Below the pieces are notes generated by a model. That model made no database searches, had not been told where the DNA came from, and was given only the letters and a program-made list of their open reading frames with translations. The position numbers and the translations under genes are program-made. From Acanthornis magna (Eukaryota; Chordata; Aves; Passeriformes; Acanthizidae), in assembly GCA_036785705.1 (NCBI GenBank), contig JAWUZG010000052.1, positions 558,001-622,000 on the forward strand: 64,000 bases of DNA. The letters are read 5' to 3'. Positions 1 through 64,000 of the stretch are shown here, in pieces (position 1 is the stretch's first letter; every line of letters starts with the position of its first letter).

Positions 1-1065
1 CATTCAATATTTCCGAAGATGAGATTGTATAATGAAGTAGCAGGGCTTGTCCAGACAGATCAGTGTGATTTTGGCTAATGCACACCCTTAGCACAGACAC
101 ATTTCTGCTGCGAAAATTGCATTTACACGAGCACAGACTACTACTACCTAGGAAAATAATGTATTTGTGGTACAATTAAGCACTTCTTTGTACTAAGTCT
201 ACATCTTTGTCTATGCAGGAATTGCTGTGCAGATTACAATAGTGCCACATCTGTTTGGTACACAGGAACTAATTGCAGACTAGGTCTCAGTGAGGTGGTG
301 AAAAGGCAGGGAGGAGCAAATAAGGGCCTGAAGTAAAGAAATTAAGCTGAAAGCATCTTCCCACAGCACTGAAGATAAAACTAAAACTCTGAAGAGAATT
401 TGACAGATTGTATACGAAAAGTAACAGGTATTTTTATCTCAGATGGTGGAAAAATATTCTTTTTTTTTCAAAGGAATAAAATCAGCCAAAATAATTAAAT
501 TCATGTGGTTGTTTTTAGGCTTCTTTGAACAGCCTGCATGAGCCAGGATTAGAAACATCCCTTGCAATTTGCATTTCCGTGTATCATCTTTTTTTTAAAG
601 TGCTTTTCCCCTTAATCAGTACTGTGCAATGTAATTCTAACTGTCCTTTCTGTGAATGATTGTGATCTTGAAAAGGCTGCATGCCTCAGAGGTAGAAAAA
701 TGTTTTGTAGACATACCTATTTACCTCCGTCTGTTACGTCGTTCTGAAGCGTTCACGCTCATCAGCTGGGATTCTGCTTTCATGAACCAAACCAAACAGT
801 TCTGTGCCTTCATCCAGGGAATAAAGCTCGTCTGTGAATGTGGCAGAGCCTCCAGCAGCTCCGCTCAGTGAGGCAGCAGCCCCACTCCCCCGGCCATGCT
901 GCCAGCTCTGTGCTCCTGCTCTGTGTGTCCTGCACTGGGGCTGTGCTCTTTGCCTGGGGAGCCAGTTCTGGGACTAAACCAGCAACACACTTTGCAGAAA
1001 TAGGAGAAAATGTTGCTGCTGGGTTAATGCCCTGAGCTGGTCCACTGGGATCAAATCAAAGAAAA

Positions 1066-1910
1066 AATCACAGATTCTTTAAGGCTGATCCAGTCCAATC
1101 CACCCACAACAAGCACAGACATCTTCAACTAGATCAGGTTGCACAGAGCCCTGTCCAACTTGATCTGGAAAGTTTCCAGGGGCGGAGTATCCACCACCTC
1201 TCTGGGCAACCATCATCATAAAAGAACTTCTTCCCAACATCTAATCTAAATCTCTCTTCTTTTAGTTTAAAACCATTGCCCCCTTTTCCTGCTAAAAAGT
1301 TTGTCCCCAGGCTTCTTTTAGCTTAAATCAATCCTTCTTCAACTTTAAGCTATTCCCCCTTGTCATATCATTACATGCCCTTGTCAAGAGTCACTTTCCA
1401 ACTTTCTCTTGGGTCTTCTTTAGGTATTGGAAGAGGCTCTAAGGTCTTCTTAGAGCCTTCTCTTCTCCAGATTGAGCACCTTAACTCTCTCAGTTTGTCT
1501 CCATAGCAGAGGTGGTTCCAGCCTTCTGAGCATTGTCATTACCTCCTCTGGACTCACTCCAACAGGTCCATGTCCTCCTTATGTTGGGGGACCCAGAGCA
1601 GGTGGGGTCTTACCTGAATGGAGGTGGGGGGAAAGAATCCCCTCCCTCAGCCTGCTGGCCACACTGCTGGGGATGCAGCCCAGGATGCAGCTGGCATTCT
1701 GGGTTGCCGGTGCACATTGCTGGGTCATGTCCCGTTTTTCATCCACCCTGTCCTTCTCCTCGTGATTGCTCTCAATCCCTTTATCCCCCAGCCTGTATGG
1801 GCACTGGGGGTTACTCTGACCCGGGCGCAGGACCTTGCACTTGACCTTGTTGAACATCATGAGGTTCCCATGGGTGCACTCCTCAAGCTTCTCCCTCTGA
1901 TGGTATCTCA
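1066..1910 (-). mobile_element. CR1 LINE fragment, 3' part
   Basis: Reading left to right gives the reverse complement of a CR1 3' end: an AATCACAGATTCTTTAAGG-like terminus, then the lines matching lost its leading position in a cluster, a dense group, the reverse-transcriptase C-terminal segment. The minus-strand frame around 1579-1870 still shows recognisable CR1 ORF2 text (for example YRLGDKGIESN, DMTQQCA, ILGCI) but is broken by frameshifts. Degenerate copy, so old and inactive. Around 1255-1350 the 3' region carries a partial internal duplication (cttcttttag twice). Confidence 0.9.
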
Positions 1911-4900
1911 TTCTTAAGGTGTCTCTACAGAGCTTTGTACCAGCAAAGGGATGTGAACAGACGGCTGAGCTGTCCAAACATAGAGACCTGTTGGAAGCAG
2001 CATTCCTCCCAAACTGTGCTTAGAGAAGAAGATGGCATTCCCTTAGTACCTCCTGAAACTTGACATACAGAGCAACATTTATCATTTATAGAAAAATATC
2101 ACAGATATTTAATTCTGGGTGGGTAAGGGCAAGGAGTTTCCATCATGCCTGCTATTGCAAACAGGGAAGATTTAGCTGCACCCTTGGTTCTCTGGGGCTA
2201 CGGGGGTGACTGTTGCTGGCAGATTTTGAGTGCATCTGAAAGTTCCCAGTGTGGTACCCAGGCAACCTCTTACTCCTAGGACTTGAAGGAATATGTCTTG
2301 GTCTAACAGTACTGAATTACATGCTCCCATCCCAAAGTTCTCCCCTTCTGATTCCTCCTGCTTTTATTTTCCCTCAATCCAGTTTTCCGGATTTGTATTT
2401 CTTATGATTGCTCTGTTCTCTTCATTTGGATTTCTTCCACTTGCATTTAGGACAGGACCCGGCCACAGGGCTAAAAGGCTCAGTCTTCATTTCCTGTTCC
2501 ACTTCTTCATCTTAGCATATTTTTCAATCACATCCCAAGCAGCATCCATCAGCTTTTTGTGTGAGACCTGATATGCAGGGCTCTGGCACATCATTTGGGT
2601 GGGTGACACTCGGGGACAGCCTAATCTGCTTGGAGCATCAACGGATTGCCGGATTCTCCACTTCACCCATGACAGTAATGCCATAGGAGTCACGGATTAA
2701 ATCTTCTATCTCCGTGTTTGTCTGCATGCTTAAAATCCACTCCTGAGCCAAGAGGTCCCGAACAGTCAACAACAAGCTCCTTGCCAAAAGCCAGGGAAGA
2801 GGTCAAGCATCACTGGGAGCTGAGCCTCGTTACACCACACTAGATTGCGCCCTTGTAAATCCGACTAAATCTATCATTTTTGCTCCCAGAGTCTTTGACT
2901 ATCCCTCAGCACCAAAAAGGAAAATGTTGGGATGAGTGCCACATTTGTGGGAGGTTATTTTCACTCCTGTCAGTGTCGGAGTTACAGGATGAGTAAGGAG
3001 TGCATCGATTATTGAATTATTTAACAACTCCTCTTGCATCTCTCCCTTTGCTTCAGGAAGCCTTTGTGTGTAGCTCGTTACCTTGGCTGACAGCTGGTGC
3101 CTGATATGCTACAAGAAATAGTGAAAAAAACCTCTGTGAAACAGGAAAATTATTAGTGTTACCAGCCACCTGCATGTACCCTTCTCCTCTACATTATCAT
3201 TTTTTATCAAGCAAAAATGCAAGCTTTTTCTTCCTTTTCTACCTCTTCATAATGATAGTGGCAAATGCACAGCTAAAGATGAGTGCAAATAATAGTGATG
3301 AGCAGTCCTTATTCTCCCTTGGGTTGCACAGCTGTGCATCCAGGAGGAGCTCCATTAAACTGAGCAGGGTAAACCTGTGTAATTGAGAGCTGAACTGAAT
3401 CAGACGGGTGATATCTAGAGGTGACGATATGTGTTTTTAGTAGAGCACAGACATTCTACTGCCTGAAGGATTCAGGTAGCTGCTGGAAGTCCTAACTGGT
3501 ATAATAAGCTGCAGTGCACCAGTACATTCAGATTTCAGTCTTCGCTCTAAATCACACTGAAATTTGGAGCTGGGGGAATACCTATATTTGCAGTGCTGTC
3601 ATGTGCACTAAGGATTTTCATTCTTCAAAGATGAGCTGTAAGGGAGGAAGGGACTCAGCTCTGGAAACCTGTGACTGTGCCTATTTCCATGAGGAAAAAA
3701 AAGAACAACAAACAACTGCACAAACAGGTTGGTTTACATTAGTTGTTGGGGTATGGCCTACAGATAACATTTTGCCCACACAGCGCTTCAACAGCCATTC
3801 TGCAAGGTATCATCTCTCTTATTTTAAAAGAGCAAGTTTTAGTGCTGCAGGGAGTAACTGGTGGAGCACTGCTGGCCTGAGTCCACAGCCAGCCTCTGCT
3901 AAACACTGATTTTTCCACATCCTTTAGCAGTTTAACATAGTATCAGCCCTTGGGGATTTTCAGCATCCGTGCAATGGGTAGGAGCCACCTTAGCTAGCCT
4001 TGGACACATGTGCTGTAGTTCTGTAGCTCCAAACTCTCCTCTTCACCCACTCCTTTAAGTCAGCATCATCTGACCTCATTTAATTACCTATTTGGGTGAC
4101 CATAGAAGCGCCTCTTTTTTGCCCCTTGGCTGTAGAATAGGCTAGGCTAGGATATTTCATTTGAAAGGGATGATGTTCTAGCAGAGGTCTGGATGTCTTG
4201 CTCAGAGGTGAACCTGACCTTTTGTCACTGAATAACTCAGCTTTTCAGTGCTTGCTGCAAAATAATTGATTCAGGAACTCTTCTTCAGCCCTGATAGTGT
4301 CTGCTGCATTTTCTTTGGGCATGAGAAACAGTCTGGGGCAAAGAAACCCAAACTTTCATAATATTAGGTGGTTCACCTGCTGTGAGGGTGCTTCCTGCAG
4401 GTAGAATTTCCCTTCTTTCTCCAGCAGTAAGGTCCATGCCACTGCAGTAGCACTTAATGGGAGCTCAGGCCTCAGCAGCAGCATAAACTTATTGCCTGTG
4501 TCACTTCAATTCTTCAGGATAAACATTTACCCCTTACTATGAATATGCACAAAGTGTGTCACAGCGGGACCTTGATCTCAGCTGTGCTGCTGCTGCAGAG
4601 GTGTAGTAAATCATCAGAGCAGGGTCCAGCATGGCTCTTCTGGCTCATACTTCTGTCTCTGCAGGGAAGAGTCTAATGTTACCCCAGGGAGCTGTAATCT
4701 ACACCGGATGGCATTGCTGACAGGCTGCCAGCCAGCTAAAGGTTTATTTTCCTCCACTGTGGCCCTCCCCTTATTGTACTAAATGTGTTCATTTGTTTCC
4801 CACATAAGGCACGGCACATTCCCTCAGAAAAAGCAGTCTGATAAGAGGCTTAATGCTGTTGTTCTGCCCCTTGATGCATAGAGAAAGGAGGCTGGTGTCC

Positions 4901-6056
4901 AAGCTGGGTCATCCCTTCTGAGGAATGGGGTTTCCCATTTCCAGGAGGCAGCACGCTCGGGTCATTCAGACAGACCTCACTGCAGGTGCCTAATGTTCAG
5001 CTGACATGTGTGACTCTGCCCAAGAGTCCCCAGAAAATCTCCTGCTAGCAGAGGAGCCATGCAAAAAAATATGTACTGCTAATGTATGAAATTACAACTC
5101 TTCAGCAGCCCCAGTGCCAGGAGAAAAATAAGCACACTCATACAATAGGACAGCAGAGGCTGGATTCAGCCCTCTGGGGTCCCATCTCTCCTTTGGATCC
5201 TATTCTAAGGATAACCTAGGGCAGATCATTCCAGTCCTCTGCTCCTTAGCTTACTCTTTGGCAGTGCACAGGGATACACAGCCTCAGAAATACGGTACAG
5301 GGTATGGCTGAGCAATGCTGGTGTTGTCTGCTCCAGCGCAAGGTGAGGTAAATACTCCAGCTGCTCTCTCGGATCTGCTGCTCCCGCACCGCTCCAGTTT
5401 CCATGGCACAGCAGTGAGGAAAGGTGTTCTGGTGAACAAAGAGCCTCTGTAGGACCCTGCTCAAATCCAAAGAGCTCCAAAGATCCCTATAAAGAGATTC
5501 TATGGGTCCCTTTATATATATTTAAGCAATCCTTACTTCCATGTGCATCCTCTCATTGTTTTTTAGCTTTGATTTGACATCTGTCTTCTACTTTCTAGGG
5601 GAGCAAAGCAGTCATTTATGGCACTGTGTGCTCAGGTCATGCTGGCGGTAGACATCTCCCCTGGAATTGCTACGCTCACTCCATCCCCTTCTCCCTGCAT
5701 TGCTATCGCGTCTCATGTACATTTTTTACTTGCTTCTTTGATGGACATCCATCTCATTAATCTTCACCTGGCTTCTTATCCATGAGTCTTGATCTCTTCC
5801 TTACTTTCCCTCCACAGCTACAAGAATTATACACCTTATTGTTCCAGGGCTTTGTAATACAGCTTAAATCTACAACATCACCTGCCCTTTGGACAAGGGT
5901 TGCCTCGCTGTTGTCACTGCTGCTCATGGATGAGCAGAAGTAGCTCAGTGTGAATTTAATGTACCCATCATCTGCTGTTGTCCTTGGAGACTGTGTCCCA
6001 TGAAGGGTACCTATGAAGCCTTCCTTTATCTAGAAGGCTTTCCTCTGAGTTATAAA

Positions 6057-6158
6057 ATCACAGAATCATTAAGGTTGGAAAAGACCTCTAAGATCATTGA
6101 GTTCAGCCACTAACCTAACACTGCCAGGCCGACCAATAAACAGCGTCCCTATGCCCTG
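6057..6158 (-). mobile_element. CR1 fragment, short 3' end
   Basis: Contains ATCACAGAATCATTAAGGTT, then a ggaaaagacctctaagatca block and a cactgccagg block, the usual reverse-complement CR1 terminus. About 100 bases; no coding remnant. Confidence 0.85.
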
Positions 6159-7250
6159 TTCTTCAAGGACAAATGGATTCAAAGCTCCATGGAATCAAGG
6201 CATCAGTAGAGTTTTGCATTAAAACAGTGACAGATGAGAATGTCTCAGCAGCTGCACAGTCATCTAGTCATGCATTGCTCTGGTCTGTATAAACGGCACT
6301 GCTTTAGATTCAAAATTTTAATGGAAGAAATTGGGGCCCAGCTACAGTGGTCTGAAATTCTGTAAATGACCAGAAAAACCTTTCTTAGATGAAAATGAGA
6401 AATTCCAAGTGTGTCTAAGATAGGACAAGAGAAAAGCAAATCTGAGGTGACTGTAAAATGCCTTGTGCTCTTCTGGTTGGGCCAGTGGTCCTGATTAGTC
6501 CTTACTAGAACAGTCCTCCCTGTAGAGAAGGAGTGATTGCAGAAATGGGTCTGTGGAGCTGGCAGGTGTACTCAGTGCCACCTCATTATCTCCATGGTCC
6601 TTGTATGAAGCCCATTTTCATCCACAGCACTGGCTCTTCTCTCACCTATAGGCACAGAGGCCGTGCTGCACTGAGCACCTTCCACTCAATTATTTAAAAT
6701 TCAGTTGCTATGGATCTACTCAAGGCGATCAGTTTAAAGAAAATGCAGATGGCCTCTGGTTTTGAGTTCCCACTGCACTTTGGTTAATTTGGTATGTAAA
6801 GGTATTAGGTTAATTAAATGCCATGTGTTGCATGGGGACTGACTGCATTTGTGGATTAATAAGTATCCCAGAGTGTTCTGTGCTGAAAGTCTTCAAGCTG
6901 GCAGGCGGTTATTTCACTAAGAAAGGAAGGTAACGGAGAGAAGTCCTGGGGAAATGAAGAGGTTTCCTGTTAATCCTGCAGTTGTTTCTCCAGAACGGGT
7001 AGTTGCAGTGTCCTTCAGGTCCCTGACCGAGTATCAGCCCTTGCTGGAGAGACTGGAAGAATTTAAGTGAAGAGAAGCAAAGTTGTACAGTTTGCTTTGA
7101 GATTCCCACAGGGCTGGTCATATACAGTGAGCGTGTCAGCTGGCCAGGGGAGGACCATGGCTGGTGCGTGGAAATTTTCCTGCTAGGAGAAGATCTTTAC
7201 CAAGAGCCATATTGTGAATCAGGTCAGAGCGTGTCTTGTGAGCAGCAAGC

Positions 7251-7265
7251 ATGGTCACGCTGCAG
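7251..7265 (+). CDS. MYO7A: Candidate MYO7A start-codon exon (M-V-T-L-Q), tentative
   Basis: An ATG in strong context (A at -3, G at +4) encodes five codons, M V T L Q, ending in CAG at a GT. Joined in phase 0 to the exon at 10592 this gives [13 protein letters not shown], close to human MVILQQ-GDHVWMDL. Against it: the donor (CAG|GTCTAG) is poor and the peptide is one residue shorter than in human. The unspliced frame stops at once (GTC TAG), so the exon works only if this donor is used. The true start exon could equally lie upstream of the window. Confidence 0.3.
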
Positions 7266-7485
7266 GTCTAGAGCAAACCGGCCACCGCATTCTGGCATTC
7301 ATGGTGGAATACACATAGGAAGCAGAAAGAGGGACAAATACCACTGCAAAGTTTTGGAGATGTTGAAGAAGAAGAAAGTCGTTTTCGTGCAGCCGTGCCC
7401 TGAGGTGGTGGTGGAAGATCAGGAGAAAGACCAGGGCAGATGGACACTACTTCGCAATGTCAACCAAGTCCTGAAGCCCACGACC

Positions 7486-7494
7486 ATGTTAGCG
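7486..7494 (+). CDS. MYO7A: Alternative candidate start exon (M-L-A), tentative
   Basis: ACC ATG TTA GCG is followed by a strong donor, GTAAGA, and joins the exon at 10592 in phase 0 to give M-L-A-GDYVW. The same frame is open upstream back to a stop at 7024-7026 (156 codons), but that stretch resembles no protein I know. The donor is better than that of the 7251 candidate; the peptide match to MYO7A orthologues is worse. Only transcript data can choose. Confidence 0.2.
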
Positions 7495-10311
7495 GTAAGA
7501 TAGGGGTTCCCAAGCCCTGAGCATGGCGGGAAGATTTCAGGCTGCTTTGAAATCTGTCTTGCTGTTGATGGGATCCTTCTACTGCTTACGCCAGCTTCTC
7601 TCACCTTCCTCCTTTGTTGTCCCCCCCCAAGCACTGTAGCTCCCCTGCAGTGCAGCCTTCTTGCTGTTCACATTTGGAAGCTCCTCCTAAAGATCCTCTT
7701 TGTGAATTGTGTGGATTTGTGTGTGGTGTTTCATCCTCTTGCACTGCTGTTTGGTTGTCACGGCCCCCAGTTTGTGAGGTCCTGAGGGTCTTCCCCAGAG
7801 CAATTTGGAGCATTTCTCTAGTTTGGAAGGGTACTAGCACCCAGTGGCTGCATTGCGAAGGAAGAGGCGGACCGTGTTGACACTGTAAAGGGTCTGGTGG
7901 TATTCTCACTTCTCCAGTGGTCTGTCATTTATTTTGGAAAATAAACTGCACCAGTTTAGGCATTAGGCAGATTATGCAACTCACAAGCTACAGCTGGTAA
8001 ATGCATGAATCACCCCGATTTGCCCTGAAATCCCCAAAATATCTGCTGGGTTTGGGGCTGATCCGAAGGTGATTGCTTCGGCAGACGGAATGCAACTAAC
8101 TTCCATGGGATTTATATTAAATTGATTAAAGTCAGAAAAGGAAATATGTTGGCACTCTTAGTAAGTGATTTTATATTTTAACCCCCCGGACCTTCCTGAG
8201 CTTACCAGCTTAGCCCATCCCATAAGACTTTTTTCACCAGTATTAAGAACTGCACTTTAATGGGTTTAGAAAGAGCAGTTTGAGGGGATGAACACTGTGC
8301 ATTAGGTAGACAAAGCACAGAAGTTGTCTTAGTGGTAGTAGAGTATCAATTTACCTTGGGGAGGGCAGACTGCCTTTTATCTTAGCTGTGTGATAATACA
8401 ACATATGAAGCAGGCTGCTTTTACAGCTATTCAATATTAGAGAATTTTTTTTCTAAAACCAGTATTCCAATTCTTAGTTTTTTCATCAGGAGCAGTTCTA
8501 ACAGAGCTGCTAAAGTGTCAGAAGGGTTTTCTGCTGAGCAGGAACTGGGTAACCTGGCTCCTGTCTTGCTGACACCTTGATCAGGTTACCCACCGTGTGC
8601 ATGAATTTGCCCAGTGATGCAGAGAGGATAACAGTGCTGAACATCCTGAAATGCTTTGAGAGTCTTGAATCAAAGGAGCTAAGAAATAAATATTAATATA
8701 AATGGATTTATAATGTATCTGCTCCTGACACTGCATTCATTAGGTGTGGGTTTTTTGCCTTTTTAGCTAAGTTATGAGATGTGAGGATAAGACAGTTAAT
8801 GAGAAAAAGATAATGAATATTATATTTTTATGAGCTGCATAAAGATACTTAGAACTATAGTGCAACCCTCTGAGGAAATGAAAACCCAAACTAAGGACTG
8901 GATCCTGCCCTCCATGTAAGCAGGATGACTTTGTTGATATCCTAGTGGAAACCTAGCAAGCAGCTGCCAAGGGTAGAGTCTGCCACAAAATGGTTGGGGA
9001 TTCCTGGTGTGTAGTTTCTCCATGTGTGGATCCCTGAGTGTAACATTACATCCTGGTGGTATTCACAGGTTTGTATCTCTTGGAAGTCTCAGTGAGTGAT
9101 GACTTGGATGGTGAGGTCTCCAGCTCCCACTGCCCAGCACAAACATGAAGGTTGTTGAGCAACCTGTTGGGTCAAATCAAATCTATAACTATGCTCTGTC
9201 CACAGAAATGGTTGATAGTCGATACTCAGGAAAGGGGTTATATCAGAGCACATGCAAACTGATATGTCCTGGTTTTCCCGTCTCCCTCTCCCAGCAGTTT
9301 TTCAGGACTTCAAAAGGTAGACACTGCATTTGCATCATGCTTAATGGGTACAAGTGAAGATGGTCCCCAGGAATGTGGTGTTAGGTGGGGCTACAAGTCC
9401 ACAGTATTAATCTCAGCTGCACAAATGCAAACACACCTGGCAACTAGATTGCTCCCAATTTTAATACCTTTTCACATAGAGAATAGGGGTAGGAAATAAT
9501 TCTGCTTTGTTCCAGTGTGGGTGTTGCTTGGGGCTTTAGTTTGGAGTTATTTTGGAACTTGCTTTTGTATTGAGGAAAACAGCTTCTGATAAAGCTTATT
9601 TTTGCATTTGAGTAATTTAATATCCACAGAGCTGATGAGCAGATAGTCCCTGCCCAGCAGGACTGACAGAGGTCTATAGCATCACCAGTGACATGGAGTG
9701 AGTGGGTAGGGGTCAACTGCTTGCTGTGTCTTTCAAAATGAAAACACTGCAGTCTCAAATGAAAGAGTTAAAACATCTGACATATGTGAAAGGGCACAGC
9801 CTCTTGGGATTATGGATGCTAAAACTTTGCACAGCTTCAGGACTCAAGTGAAAGTGCTCACAGCAGATAAAATCCACTGAGAAGTATTAAACACAAACAG
9901 CCCACCTACACATTGCTGTAGCTGGAAGGACTCCTTAAGAAGAACATATATCTGCCTCTCTGGTTATGTTCTTAACCCACCTTTAGTCATTTCCTGTTCA
10001 GCAGTCTCCAAGTTATATTTCATAGTGGTTATCCGCAAGGAGGAAAGGTGCCACAAGCCTCCAGATAAGGCTTAGCAGAGCTCAAAACCATCTCCGAAAT
10101 GTGACTTCCTAGGTTTGTACATTACATAGAGTAAAACCTCTACCTGGGTGGATTTTTCTGCCTATATCACTCTTCTGTAGCCTGTTTCTTCTGGATGCAC
10201 CCTGTGACCAACAACCATTCATGAGAAGCGTGATCTTGAGGAACAGTGAGTTAGGGCAGTGGGTGTACGCTGTATGGACCATGCCCTGCTGCTGGCACCT
10301 TACAGGGGATT

Positions 10312-10422
10312 TCACAGTCATGGAATCATTAGGGTTGGAAAAGACTTCTAAGGCCATCAAGTCCAGCAATTAACCCAGCACCAGTGTGTTCACCACTAAA
10401 CCACATCCCCAAGTGCCACATG
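10312..10422 (-). mobile_element. CR1 fragment, short 3' end
   Basis: Shows a TCATGGAATCATTAGGGTTG terminus, a gaaaagacttctaaggccat block and a caccactaaaccacatcccc block. Truncated CR1 lying 170 bases before the first confident MYO7A exon. Confidence 0.85.
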
Positions 10423-10591
10423 CAAAGTATCTGCTTTCCTGAGCCTCCGTGAAAAGGGGTGGTTTGTGGTTTGCAAAGGAAGTCATTTGACTTGTGCTAA
10501 TGATTTGGATACCAAATGTCAACAGCTTGTATCCCAAGGGATGCTGAACTTTCTGCAGCACTGAGTGTAACTATGCTGTCTTTGGTTCCAG

Positions 10592-63731
<53,140 letters not shown>

Positions 63732-64000
63732 GTGAGTGGCCCACCCAGAGGCTGAGGTAGCCCTGAGGTAGTCAGGACAACCTGCTTGCCAGTGGGTACA
63801 CATTGGTGGAGCCAGAGCGGTGTGGTGAGAAGCATGTCTCTACAAGCTGTGTGGCCTTTCTGAGTCAGACCTGACCTGATACAGGTGAGGTTTGCAGTCC
63901 CACAGCCCTGACTTCCAGCAGTCACCCCAAAGGACTTAAAACATAGACAGGCCAAGCTCTCCTAACCTGTTGCTGAGTTTGGGTTTATAAGAAAGGACTA

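Larger units (their letters stand above)
1..10591. other. Upstream flank or 5' intron of MYO7A, no confident exon
   Basis: This stretch holds three CR1 remnants (1066-1910, 6057-6158, 10312-10422) and otherwise unique sequence. I saw no CpG-rich promoter. In human MYO7A the start-codon exon is tiny (six codons) and lies far upstream of the next exon, so the homologous exon could be here or outside the window. Two candidate first coding exons at 7251-7265 and 7486-7494 are listed separately. I did not recognise exons of any neighbouring gene such as CAPN5. Confidence 0.6.

Noticed and set aside
1561..1610. ATG...CAG|GTGGGG resembling a start exon for MYO7A
   Set aside because: It lies inside a CR1 copy and its peptide (MLGDPEQ) does not resemble the MYO7A N-terminus.
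7027..7494. 156-codon open frame leading to the 7494 donor
   Set aside because: Translated text is not similar to any known protein, starts only at a GTG, and is likely untranslated or random; kept only as context for the candidate start exon.

Overview
The window is vertebrate genomic DNA carrying one large split gene on the + strand: MYO7A, encoding unconventional myosin VIIa. I recovered 40 consecutive coding exons between 10592 and 63731. They total 5724 nt, exactly 1908 codons, with every splice phase consistent. Numbering residues as in the human protein (assuming its 6-residue first-exon peptide), they cover residues 7 to about 1914 of a roughly 2175-residue product. The first few residues and the last ~260 (most of the second FERM domain) are not in the recovered exons; the C-terminal exons lie beyond the right edge. 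Many CR1 retroposons with the typical 3' end (ATTCTATGAT-like) point to a sauropsid, most probably a bird. The exact species cannot be read from the sequence.

Layout. 1-10591: upstream flank or first intron, no confident exon, three CR1 pieces and two competing candidate first coding exons near 7.25-7.49 kb. 10592-39123: myosin motor (P-loop, switch I, switch II, relay, converter), interrupted by an 8.5-kb intron after residue 599. 40468-42867: five IQ motifs. 43017-43898: charged single alpha-helix. 44447-53096: linker and first MyTH4 domain. 53815-58713: first FERM domain. 58713-59011: SH3 domain. 60419-61946: second MyTH4 domain. 61841-63731: start of the second FERM domain. The window ends in the next intron.

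Function (established for the family). Myosin VIIa is an actin-based motor with a light-chain-binding lever arm and a cargo-binding tail of two MyTH4-FERM units around an SH3 domain. It acts in hair-cell stereocilia, photoreceptors and retinal pigment epithelium. Human mutations cause Usher syndrome 1B and non-syndromic deafness. The reading frame here is intact with no premature stop, so the gene looks functional.

Points of interest. The intron at 60577-61054 has the hallmarks of a minor-spliceosome (U12) AT-AC intron. The intron at 58714-58820 uses a GC donor. A stronger upstream acceptor at 58483 would add 20 in-frame residues exactly where human MYO7A isoforms differ. Intronic curiosities are a pair of related hairpins at 52097-52180, a 13-bp-arm hairpin leading into an AT-only array at 46605-46744, and a 67-bp tandem duplication ending in a G-run at 55895-56061. 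I found no other protein gene, RNA gene, CRISPR array or prokaryotic element.
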